Source: Mesobacillus maritimus
GTDB lineage: Bacteria > Bacillota > Bacilli > Bacillales > Cytobacillaceae
Assembly (NCBI RefSeq): GCF_019749255.1
Contig: NZ_JACWFH010000006.1
Coordinates: 62,001-126,000 of the forward strand
DNA: 64,000 nt
Direction of reading: 5' to 3'
The position numbers were made by a program, and so were the translations under genes. Below the pieces are notes generated by a model that did no database searches, was not told the origin of the DNA, and saw only the letters and a list, made by a program, of their open reading frames with translations. Position 1 is the first letter of the stretch. Each line of letters starts with the position of its first letter. Of the stretch, positions 1 to 7,179 are shown piece by piece.

Positions 1-180
1 CCATAAGTCATAGCTTTTTCTGCCATAAAAAATCGTATCAATTTGATTTAAGAAAAGGGTAAAGTCCATTTCTTCATCCATGATGCACCAATCGATTTCT
101 CCATTCTTTCCTTCAATGAAACCATCTAAAGACACTGCTAGATCTAATAGAACTCTTCTTTGCGTTTCTTTTTCGGACAT
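1..180 (-). CDS. RibD C-terminal/DHFR-like reductase family protein (partial)
   Basis: The N-terminal 60 residues of a protein that runs off the left edge. It begins at an ATG preceded by a good GGGAGG ribosome binding site. The opening LLDLAVSLDGFIEG, then EIDW and IDTIFYGRKSYDLW, is the typical N-terminus of small bacterial proteins with a RibD C-terminal (dihydrofolate-reductase-like) fold, such as the B. subtilis YyaP/YwjB type. These bind NADPH, but their substrates are mostly unknown. The family assignment rests only on this N-terminal part; catalytic residues further on cannot be checked here. Confidence 0.75.
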   Translation of the reverse strand, partial: MSEKETQRRVLLDLAVSLDGFIEGKNGEIDWCIMDEEMDFTLFLNQIDTIFYGRKSYDLW

Positions 181-315
181 CCTTTTTCCTCCCTACAGTA
201 AAATGCTTAATAGATCTATCATGTCTCAAACCTGTATGCGATTCTTAATAATCATTCATGATTGCCCCTGAGGAAAAAGGCTTGTCACATCTTTTACAAG
301 AACCACACTTCTTGT

Positions 316-1281
316 TTACATTTTAATCAAAATTTTCCCTTGATACTGTCTACTTTCGACTAATTGATGAGCCAATGCAGTCTCTTTTAAGGGAAAGACT
401 TGTGCAATCGGAATTGAAACCTCGCCCGAAGCAAATCGTTCAATTACCTTTTCTGCAACAGGCTTCAATCGCTCTGGGTCACGCTCTCTTGTGGTACCCA
501 GACTAAACCCTCTCAGGTTCCGACAACTACTATGGACATCACTTGTTCGTATGGTCCCAGCTTTCCCACTGCTGTTTCCAAATTGAACGAGCGTGCCGTA
601 AAACGCTAAGCATTCTAAACTCTGACCGGTCACTTCACCCGCAATACTATCGAAGATAACATGTGCTCCAGCTCCATTGGTTTCTTTTAAAACTTCTTCC
701 GAAAACGTTTCGTACGTACAAACCACATCAGCTCCTAACTTTTTCACATAGGAGGCTTTAGCGAAATTTCCAACAGTCCCGATAATTTTATTCACACCCG
801 CGTGTTTGGCTAATTGAACTAACATGGAACCTACTCCACCACCCGCACTATGGATCACGATCGTGTCAGATGGTTTTACCTGGGCGATTTCATGAAGGAG
901 CATATACGATAAAATTGAAACTGTAGGCATCGCTGCTGCTTGCTCAAAACCTAGACTGTCTGGAATTTTATACACCAACGATTCCTTTGCGACAACATAT
1001 TCAGCATAAGAACCGTTATTAGGAAAAGCAATTACTCGGTCCCCAACTGAAAAGGGAGAGCGAGGACCAACCTCTTCAACGACGCCGGCAACATCTAGGC
1101 CAAGCATAAGTGGAAACTTCCCCTTACCCTTGTTCCCAACTCGTTTTTTGATATCTGCATAATTCACGCTCGTATAAGCTGCCTTAATTAAAACCTCCTT
1201 CTCTCCAATGGTTGGCTTATCAACCTCTGTATATGTAAGTACATTTGCATTTCCAAATTCATATTGGATTACCGCTTTCAT
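316..1281 (-). CDS. Zinc-independent quinone oxidoreductase-like MDR protein
   Basis: A 321-aa medium-chain dehydrogenase/reductase of the zeta-crystallin/QOR type. The N-terminal GroES-like catalytic domain (about 1-115) has GLDVAGVVEEVG and VGDRVIAF. The Rossmann part carries the NADPH-binding HSAGGGVGSMLVQLAK motif. The zinc-binding Cys/His set of alcohol dehydrogenases is not seen, so a one- or two-electron quinone or enone reductase is more likely. The C-terminus, ending QYQGKILIKM, is normal and the length matches the family. The substrate is unknown. It is monocistronic by context, with opposite-strand genes downstream of the small gene behind it. A second, more distant relative lies at 3443-4420. 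Confidence 0.85.
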   Translation of the reverse strand: MKAVIQYEFGNANVLTYTEVDKPTIGEKEVLIKAAYTSVNYADIKKRVGNKGKGKFPLMLGLDVAGVVEEVGPRSPFSVGDRVIAFPNNGSYAEYVVAKESLVYKIPDSLGFEQAAAMPTVSILSYMLLHEIAQVKPSDTIVIHSAGGGVGSMLVQLAKHAGVNKIIGTVGNFAKASYVKKLGADVVCTYETFSEEVLKETNGAGAHVIFDSIAGEVTGQSLECLAFYGTLVQFGNSSGKAGTIRTSDVHSSCRNLRGFSLGTTRERDPERLKPVAEKVIERFASGEVSIPIAQVFPLKETALAHQLVESRQYQGKILIKM

Positions 1282-1424
1282 CTTTGCGTCCCCCGCTACC
1301 CATGTTTATTTTTTGAAATATCAGAATGAAAAACTCATTAAAAAGTGCAGCTTGTTTCTATGCCTATCACCCTAGTTTTAGGAGGTTAGACTAAAATACT
1401 CAAAGAATGACTCCGTGATTCATT

Positions 1425-1658
1425 TTAGTTAAACACAAACCCCTGAATTGATACCAAAATTGAAAACAAAGAAGCTCCCATTAATATTCCACCAATTAAT
1501 TTTTGCTTCTGTTGGAAAACACGTACCCCCATGATCAACAAAGTGAGACCTAAGAAAAGAATCATTGGGGTTTGGAAATCAACCTTTGCATTAACCATGT
1601 CTACGATTACAAAGAGCAATGTACCCACAGCGAACGTCATCTGTAAGATTTTCAGCAA
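1425..1658 (-). CDS. Small membrane protein, DUF3953 (YczI) family
   Basis: A 77-aa protein with two or three hydrophobic segments (about 4-22, 31-44, 56-75) separated by a short basic loop (FQQKQKLIGG). Composition and layout match the DUF3953/YczI family of uncharacterised Bacillus membrane proteins. Translation starts at TTG behind an AGGGGA ribosome binding site. No function is known; it presumably sits in the cytoplasmic membrane. Confidence 0.65.
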   Translation of the reverse strand: MLKILQMTFAVGTLLFVIVDMVNAKVDFQTPMILFLGLTLLIMGVRVFQQKQKLIGGILMGASLFSILVSIQGFVFN

Positions 1659-1814
1659 AATAATTCCCCTTTACCTTCATAATGGTTCCTATTTTATCAT
1701 AAGTGTTCTTTGATTTGTTTTTAAGGGAAAAAGCAAGGAATAATTTTCCTTTTATGGTATCCTATAAAATGAAGCTAAAAGTAAGAATAATAGAAATTTA
1801 GAAGGGAATTGTAA

Positions 1815-2210
1815 ATGAAACTATTGGTAAAAGGCTTAATTAGAGGAGTCATCCCATTAAGTGTATTGCTCGTTCTTTCTCTATACAATAAATTTCAAGG
1901 GTTAGGGCCTAATGCGGAAGTTTTCTTTTTTTATGGCCTAATCGCATTTTTCTTAGGGCTAGCAAGCGTCCTATACGAAATCAAACAATGGAGTTTTGCG
2001 AAACAAATCCTTGTACATTATTTAGTCATGTTGATAACGGTTTTTCCAACTTTGCTTCTAAGTGGTTTTTATCAGCTACATTCTTTCGAAGATGTGTTAA
2101 ACGTATATTTCCAGTTTAATAAAGTTGGTCTGATCTTATTTTTATCAACCTACTTGATTTTTAGATTACGTAAAAAGGTGAGTTACCATAAATCAAAGAT
2201 ATTATCGTGA
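1815..2210 (+). CDS. Membrane protein, DUF3021-like
   Basis: A 131-aa protein with four predicted membrane helices (about 12-25, 38-56, 68-85, 103-118) and a basic C-terminus. Layout and length resemble DUF3021 proteins, often found beside LytTR regulators. No such regulator is next to it here, so the family call is tentative. The ATG follows AGAAGGGAATTGTAA, a good ribosome binding site. The gene ends about 30 bases before the hydrolase start, so the two may be cotranscribed. Confidence 0.55.
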   Translation: MKLLVKGLIRGVIPLSVLLVLSLYNKFQGLGPNAEVFFFYGLIAFFLGLASVLYEIKQWSFAKQILVHYLVMLITVFPTLLLSGFYQLHSFEDVLNVYFQFNKVGLILFLSTYLIFRLRKKVSYHKSKILS

Positions 2211-2239
2211 TTTCATTGTAAGCGAAGGAGGGATGGGTT

Positions 2240-3115
2240 TTGGGGAAAGGATCCATTTATAAAAATGACGGAAAAAGGGTACTTGCACAACATTACGCAG
2301 ATTACCTAACGGAGTTTGATTTCGAGGTCGAGCGCGTTTATGTGGATACAAGTTATGGGAAAACTCATCTACTTGTAGCAGGACCACCAGAAGCTAAACC
2401 AATCTTTCTCTTTCAGGGTGGCAATTGTATCAATCCAATGACGTTTTCCTGGTTTTTGCCACTTGTCGAGAATTACAGAATTTATGCACCAGATACCATT
2501 GGGCATCCTGGATTCAGTGATGAAAATCGAATATCTGCGAAGGACGACAGTTTCGCTCAATGGACCAGCGAACTACTTGACTATTTTCAAATAGAAAGGT
2601 GTGCATTTGTTGGCCCCTCCTACGGTGCCGGGATTATTTTACGATTGGCCACCTATATGCCTGATAAAATTACCTGTGCTGTTTTAGTAGCGCCAGCAGG
2701 GATACAACTAGGTTCAAAGCTTACAATGATTAAAAAAATCTTACTTCCTTTAGTTTTCTATCATGGAACATCCTCCCCTAAATATCTTGATCAAATCGCC
2801 GATCATATGTCTGATTCTAGTATGAAAGAAAGAGATAAAACCATTATTGGCGATGTTTTTAAATATGTAAAACTAGAACAAGACATGCCCAAACTAACGA
2901 CGAAAGCAGAGTTGGATAATTATCACTCACCCACATTGATCATAGCCGGAAAAAAGGATCTCTTTTTTCCTGAAGAAAGAATCATTAAAGCCGCAAGAAA
3001 CATCTTCCCAAATCTTACTGACTTTAAAAGCTATGAAATGGGACATTTCCCCGCTAATGACCATCTGAGGAAAATCAACCATGATATTGAGGAGTTTTTG
3101 AAGGAATATTATTAA
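2240..3115 (+). CDS. Alpha/beta hydrolase
   Basis: A 291-aa alpha/beta-fold hydrolase. The nucleophile elbow is GPSYGAG with Ser127. The oxyanion-side strand FLFQGG and the DTIGHPGFSD loop precede it. An acid is provided near AGKKDLFFPEE and the catalytic His lies in MGHFPAND near the C-terminus. No signal peptide is present, so it is cytoplasmic. The start is TTG at 2240 with GGAGGG seven bases upstream; no in-frame ATG is near. The substrate cannot be told from sequence; esters or C-C bonds are both possible in this family. Confidence 0.85.
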   Translation: MGKGSIYKNDGKRVLAQHYADYLTEFDFEVERVYVDTSYGKTHLLVAGPPEAKPIFLFQGGNCINPMTFSWFLPLVENYRIYAPDTIGHPGFSDENRISAKDDSFAQWTSELLDYFQIERCAFVGPSYGAGIILRLATYMPDKITCAVLVAPAGIQLGSKLTMIKKILLPLVFYHGTSSPKYLDQIADHMSDSSMKERDKTIIGDVFKYVKLEQDMPKLTTKAELDNYHSPTLIIAGKKDLFFPEERIIKAARNIFPNLTDFKSYEMGHFPANDHLRKINHDIEEFLKEYY

Positions 3116-3162
3116 AGTATCCATACTCTTTTGCAGTACCTATAGTTATTTTATAACAAACT

Positions 3163-3204
3163 AAAATAGCAGAGTAATTGACTTGAAAATCCTTCTGCTA
3201 TTTT
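3163..3204 (+). terminator. Rho-independent terminator after the hydrolase gene
   Basis: An 11-bp perfect inverted repeat, AAAATAGCAGA / TCTGCTATTTT, with a 20-nt loop lies 47 bases after the hydrolase stop. The rest of 3116-3442 shows no coding signal. Confidence 0.65.
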
Positions 3205-3383
3205 GGACTTTATACATCATTTTTAGATGGATTAATACCTGTAATATAGGACATGTTTAAAGAGCACGGTCCTAAGAAACAATCCTTTTTAATTTAAATA
3301 CGTACCCCTTATCCATCTTCCTTGCCCCAAGTTTCTTTTACTAGTAACCACCCTAGCATTTGCCTGTCCCTTTCGCTGAATAG

Positions 3384-3413
3384 GAAAAGCGATGCTAGTC
3401 ATCAAGCATCGCT
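3384..3413 (-). terminator. Terminator of the minus-strand oxidoreductase gene
   Basis: A 9-bp perfect stem AGCGATGCT/AGCATCGCT, followed on the minus strand by TTTTCC, lies 30 bases past the stop of the gene at 3443-4420. Confidence 0.6.
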
Positions 3414-3442
3414 CAAGTTATGAATAAAATCGTACTAGTTTT

Positions 3443-4420
3443 TCAAGTAGGCTCTACCTTTATGACCACATTTCCTTTCTTATGTCCCTGATCGACATAT
3501 CGATGAGCTTCCACAATCTCATCTAATTCATAGGACTTGTCAATCACTACTTTTAATTTCCCCATCTCTACGAGTTCTTTAAGGAAGTTGAGAGCCTCTG
3601 CATTTTCCGGTGAATTTCGACTCAATAACAATTTCTTGCTACTAATCAAACTCGTCCATAGCATTTGAACATTAGGTAGTGGTTCCGTACAATTTATATA
3701 AATACCACCCTTTTTTAACACTTTCATACAAGCAGTAAAAGAGCTTTTATTGACTGCCTCAAAAACAACATCATATGTTTCATCTGTCCCCGAAAAATCC
3801 TCTTCAGTATAATCAATCACCTGATCTGCACCTAACGATTTGACCCATTCCACATTTGAAGTACTGCATACCGCTGTTACGTTCGCTCCGAAATATTTGG
3901 CAAGCTGAACAGCATAACTTCCAACACTTCCTGAGGCACCGTAAACGAGAACCCTTTGTCCGCTTTGAAGATTTGCTTTCCTAAGAAAAAACAATGCTGT
4001 ACGTGCACCAATTGGAATAGCAGCGGCTTCTGCATAAGTGATATTGCTTGGTTTGATCGCAACAGGACCATCTTCCTGTAGACACAAATACTCGGCATAA
4101 GCACCAAAACCTACGAGGGATGCTGCAAATACCTGGTCTCCTATCCTGAACCTTTTGACGCTTTTCCCAACCAACTCAACTTCTCCAGCTAACTCCATTC
4201 CTAAGATTGCTTTTTTGGGTTGTCTGAATCCGAGCGTCATTCGCGCAGGAAGCCAAAACAAAGGAGGTACCGTGAAACTCCGTGAACGAATATCGGCTGC
4301 GCTTACAGTGGTTGCTTTTACTTTTACTAAAATTTCATTGTCTTTCGGAATTGGCTTCTCAACCTCTTTGAGTTGAAGAACCTCCGGGGGACCGTACTTT
4401 GAATACAGTATGGCCTTCAT
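3443..4420 (-). CDS. NAD(P)-dependent MDR oxidoreductase
   Basis: A 325-aa medium-chain dehydrogenase/reductase. The N-terminal domain has the usual [20 protein letters not shown] opening and [23 protein letters not shown]. The NADPH fold carries [22 protein letters not shown]. Zinc ligands are not evident, placing it with quinone/enone reductases (YogA/YhdH-like group). The C-terminus [11 protein letters not shown] is typical. The ATG has AGAGGTGG upstream. It is only distantly similar to the neighbour at 316-1281, so a recent duplication is unlikely. The substrate is unknown. Confidence 0.85.
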   Translation of the reverse strand: MKAILYSKYGPPEVLQLKEVEKPIPKDNEILVKVKATTVSAADIRSRSFTVPPLFWLPARMTLGFRQPKKAILGMELAGEVELVGKSVKRFRIGDQVFAASLVGFGAYAEYLCLQEDGPVAIKPSNITYAEAAAIPIGARTALFFLRKANLQSGQRVLVYGASGSVGSYAVQLAKYFGANVTAVCSTSNVEWVKSLGADQVIDYTEEDFSGTDETYDVVFEAVNKSSFTACMKVLKKGGIYINCTEPLPNVQMLWTSLISSKKLLLSRNSPENAEALNFLKELVEMGKLKVVIDKSYELDEIVEAHRYVDQGHKKGNVVIKVEPT

Positions 4421-4666
4421 TTATCCACCTCTATTCTGTTTTCACCTTATATAAATACGAATAGGCAGACAAAACATTCCAATTATTTCCTCCCTCTATC
4501 TGTTCACCAAACAATGAATCACAGTCGTTAATCCCCCACGCCCATGCTAATCTTTGACGATAAAGCACACTTCCAATAAGATAAAAAGATAGACGAAGCT
4601 TCTCTGCCCTCATTTTTGAGGCAAGGAACATAGTCTCTTAAATGAAAAATTGTTAGGGTGAACAAA

Positions 4667-5350
4667 ATGAAAATTTTATTGGTCGAAGATGATCGAACCA
4701 TCGCTTCGGGTTTGGAGTATTCTTTGAAACAAGAGGACTTTGAGACTCTGGTATGCCATAATGCCGCAACCGCAAAAGACGTCATACATACGAAGATCGC
4801 TGAAATTGACTTATGCCTATTTGACCTGAACTTACCTGATGGCAGCGGGTATGATTTATGTTCGCTTGTAAAAAAGCAGCACGACATCCCCGTCATTTTT
4901 TTAACAGCATATGATGATGAAGTAAATGTCGTCATGGGACTTGATATGGGGGCAGATGATTATATCACCAAACCGTTTCGGATTCGTGAACTACTCTCCA
5001 GAATTAAAACGGTCTACCGCCGCTACAATCGCCATACTCAGCCCAAAAACACCATTGAAATTGAAGATATTCAAATTAACACCTTAGAAGGAAAAGTGTA
5101 TAAACAAGGCACTGAAGTCTTGTTGACTGCATTAGAATATCGCCTCTTTTTGATTTTTGCCAATCACATTGGACAAGTTCTTACAAGAGCACAGTTGCTT
5201 GATCGCATTTGGGATGTTGCTGGTGATTTTGTCAATGACAACACATTAACCGTCTATATTAAAAGATTGCGTGAAAAGTTAGAAGACGATCCGCAAAACC
5301 CAACCTTAATCAAGACGGTCCGAGGCATGGGCTATAAGGTGGGTGAGTAA
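4667..5350 (+). CDS. OmpR-family response regulator
   Basis: A 227-aa two-domain regulator. The receiver domain has the acidic pocket EDD (7-9), phospho-acceptor Asp53 (LFDLNLPDG), Thr80 and Lys102 (TKPF). The C-terminal winged helix (about 130-225) ends with TVYIKRLREKLEDDP and TVRGMGYKVGE, typical of OmpR/PhoB. A GTG at 4658 is in frame, but it forms part of AGGGTG, the ribosome binding site for the ATG at 4667, so the ATG is preferred. It overlaps the kinase gene and heads a set with an ABC exporter. The likely target is the 11-bp repeat array at 6420-6452. Confidence 0.93.
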   Translation: MKILLVEDDRTIASGLEYSLKQEDFETLVCHNAATAKDVIHTKIAEIDLCLFDLNLPDGSGYDLCSLVKKQHDIPVIFLTAYDDEVNVVMGLDMGADDYITKPFRIRELLSRIKTVYRRYNRHTQPKNTIEIEDIQINTLEGKVYKQGTEVLLTALEYRLFLIFANHIGQVLTRAQLLDRIWDVAGDFVNDNTLTVYIKRLREKLEDDPQNPTLIKTVRGMGYKVGE

Positions 5351-5351
5351 T

Positions 5352-6356
5352 TTGTTTCGTAATCGAGAAGTTCAAATTTTCCTTGCCGTTCAGCTACTCA
5401 TTAGCATCATTGGCATCGCGTTGTCGGGATTTTTTATTTCCACGCTTGCGGTAGGAATGATGATTAGCGTTTCAATTTTATTGATAGCCTCTACCTTGAT
5501 TTTCACAAAATGGCGCTATCAAGAACTCGACAAACTTTCAGGCTATTTACAACAGATTAGCAATGGCGACTTTCAGTTGGATGTTCGCGATAACTATGAA
5601 GGCGAGTTAAGCATCTTAAAAAGTCAAATCTTTAAAGTGACCAAAATGCTAACGGAGCAAGGAACGATGTTGCATGAAGATAAAGCAAAACTAACCAATG
5701 CCATTTCCGATATCTCTCACCAATTAAAAACGCCGCTTACCTCGATGATGGTTATGGCCGATTTGTTACGTGATAAAAACTTGGATGATGCGAAGCGCTC
5801 AGAATTCACTCGCAACCTTCAAGTTCAGCTCGAACGCATGGAATGGCTGGTTTCTTCATTATTAAAGCTTTCGAAAATTGATGCAGGCACGATTTTCTTT
5901 AAAAAAGAAAAAGTCTTGGTGAATTCTTTGGTTCAAAGTGCAGTCGAACCGCTATTGGTCCCGATGGACATTAAAATGCAAAGCCTTAATGTCGAAGGCG
6001 ATGACACAGCAGCCTTTTCCGGTGACTACAACTGGACCACAGAAGCGCTCATCAATATCATAAAAAACTGTGTCGAGCATACAGCTGAAGGTGGCGAAAT
6101 CTCCATACAGTTTTCAGAGAATCCTATATATACCGAAATCACGATTGCTGATAACGGAAAAGGAATCGCAAGGGAGGATCTTCCTTACATATTCAAACGG
6201 TTTTACAAAGGAAAAAACGCGAGTGACGACAGCGTCGGCATCGGCCTTGCCATGGCGCACAGCATCATCACCCGTCAACAAGGCGACATCGAAGTAACGA
6301 GTCAACCTGGGATTGGCACAAAATTTCAAATAAAACTTTACAAACAAGTGATTTAA
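5352..6356 (+). CDS. Membrane sensor histidine kinase
   Basis: A 334-aa HPK with two closely spaced membrane helices (about 7-27 and 30-51) and almost no extracellular loop. It then has a HAMP-like linker, H-box SDISHQLKTPLTS (His123), N-box NIIKNCVEH, G1 DNGKGI, F-box FKRFYKG and G2 GIGLAMA. Such intramembrane-sensing kinases usually pair with ABC transporters that act in antimicrobial peptide response, and an FtsX-type exporter follows here. TTG at 5352 sits eight bases after AAGGTGGG; GTG at 5343 is an alternative. The start overlaps the stop region of the regulator gene, so translation is probably coupled. VncS-like by layout, but not close enough to name. Confidence 0.9.
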   Translation: MFRNREVQIFLAVQLLISIIGIALSGFFISTLAVGMMISVSILLIASTLIFTKWRYQELDKLSGYLQQISNGDFQLDVRDNYEGELSILKSQIFKVTKMLTEQGTMLHEDKAKLTNAISDISHQLKTPLTSMMVMADLLRDKNLDDAKRSEFTRNLQVQLERMEWLVSSLLKLSKIDAGTIFFKKEKVLVNSLVQSAVEPLLVPMDIKMQSLNVEGDDTAAFSGDYNWTTEALINIIKNCVEHTAEGGEISIQFSENPIYTEITIADNGKGIAREDLPYIFKRFYKGKNASDDSVGIGLAMAHSIITRQQGDIEVTSQPGIGTKFQIKLYKQVI

Positions 6357-6359
6357 GCG

Positions 6360-6391
6360 GGACGAGGCATGTACCTCGTCCTAATTTTTTT
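6360..6391 (+). terminator. Terminator of the two-component operon
   Basis: GGACGAGG / CCTCGTCC, a perfect 8-bp stem with a 6-nt loop, is followed by TAATTTTTTTT directly after the kinase stop. The ABC exporter genes therefore need their own promoter. Confidence 0.85.
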
Positions 6392-6419
6392 GAAACAAAG
6401 TGCCTTAAGTGAATAAATT

Positions 6420-6462
6420 GTCACTTTAGAGTCACTTTAAAGTCATACTAGCACCTTATACT
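6420..6462 (+). promoter_or_regulatory. Response-regulator repeats and promoter of the ABC exporter
   Basis: Three consecutive 11-bp units start with GTCA: GTCACTTTAGA (6420-6430), GTCACTTTAAA (6431-6441) and GTCATACTAGC (6442-6452). An 11-bp period places the half-sites on one face of the helix, as for OmpR-family dimers. A TATACT -10 lies at 6457-6462. No good -35 is present where the repeats lie, which fits an activated promoter. Binding by the regulator at 4667-5350 is inferred. Confidence 0.6.
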
Positions 6463-6495
6463 AACCTCAAGATGAAAAATAACGGAGGTTTTCTT

Positions 6496-7179
6496 ATGAA
6501 TATATTAGAAGTAAAGAATTTATCCAAGGTATATGGCAAGGGCGAAACGGCGGTTAAAGCACTTGATGATGTTTCGTTTTCTGTAAAGAAAGGCGATTTT
6601 GTTTGCATCATCGGACCTTCTGGTTCAGGAAAGTCCACGCTGCTTCATTTACTTGGCGGTGTCGATCGACCAACGAGTGGAAAGGTGCTGATTGACCAAA
6701 CTGATATTTATGACTTGAATGAAACACAATTGGCGATTTTTAGACGCAGACAAATTGGGTTGATTTATCAATTTTATAACCTGATTCCGATTTTAACAGT
6801 GCAGGAAAATATTACCTTGCCAATGCTGTTAGACGAACAAAAAGTAGATCCAGCTCACTTTAACAAGGTTGTTGACGTCTTAGGGTTGGACAAACGACTT
6901 TCCCACCTGCCGAACCAATTATCCGGCGGTCAGCAGCAACGGGTCTCTATCGGACGAGCGCTTATTAGCAATCCAGCAATTATGCTTGCCGATGAACCAA
7001 CTGGAAACCTCGATAGTAAAAACAGTAAAGAAATCATGGAACTGTTGAAAATGTTTAATAAAACCTACAATCAAACGTTGATTGTCATCACTCATGATGA
7101 GCGCATTGCACTTCAGGCGGATCGCGTCATTACAATTGAAGATGGGAAGGTCGCCAAAGATGAGGTGATTCGCCCATGA
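6496..7179 (+). CDS. ABC transporter ATP-binding protein (MacB/LolD type)
   Basis: A 227-aa ATPase. Walker A is GPSGSGKST (40-48), Q-loop YQFYN, signature LSGGQQQR (142-149), Walker B IMLADEP (162-168) and H-loop VITHDE. It belongs to the MacB/LolD/FtsE group that partners FtsX-type permeases. ACGGAGG with proper spacing marks ATG 6496; an in-frame ATG at 6472 lies almost at the predicted transcription start and lacks a ribosome binding site. It ends in an ATGA overlap with the permease gene. Expression is probably controlled by the upstream two-component system. Confidence 0.93.
   Translation: MNILEVKNLSKVYGKGETAVKALDDVSFSVKKGDFVCIIGPSGSGKSTLLHLLGGVDRPTSGKVLIDQTDIYDLNETQLAIFRRRQIGLIYQFYNLIPILTVQENITLPMLLDEQKVDPAHFNKVVDVLGLDKRLSHLPNQLSGGQQQRVSIGRALISNPAIMLADEPTGNLDSKNSKEIMELLKMFNKTYNQTLIVITHDERIALQADRVITIEDGKVAKDEVIRP

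Noticed and set aside
80-271. Open frame on the plus strand opposite the RibD-like gene
   Set aside because: No ribosome binding site, and it is the reverse of a recognisable protein on the minus strand.
4431-4631. 66-codon minus-strand frame with a protein-like composition
   Set aside because: No ribosome binding site and no family I recognise; it could be a gene remnant, but the evidence is too thin.
6472-6495. Earlier in-frame ATG for the ABC ATPase
   Set aside because: It lies only a few bases after the predicted transcription start and lacks a ribosome binding site, while ATG 6496 has ACGGAGG.
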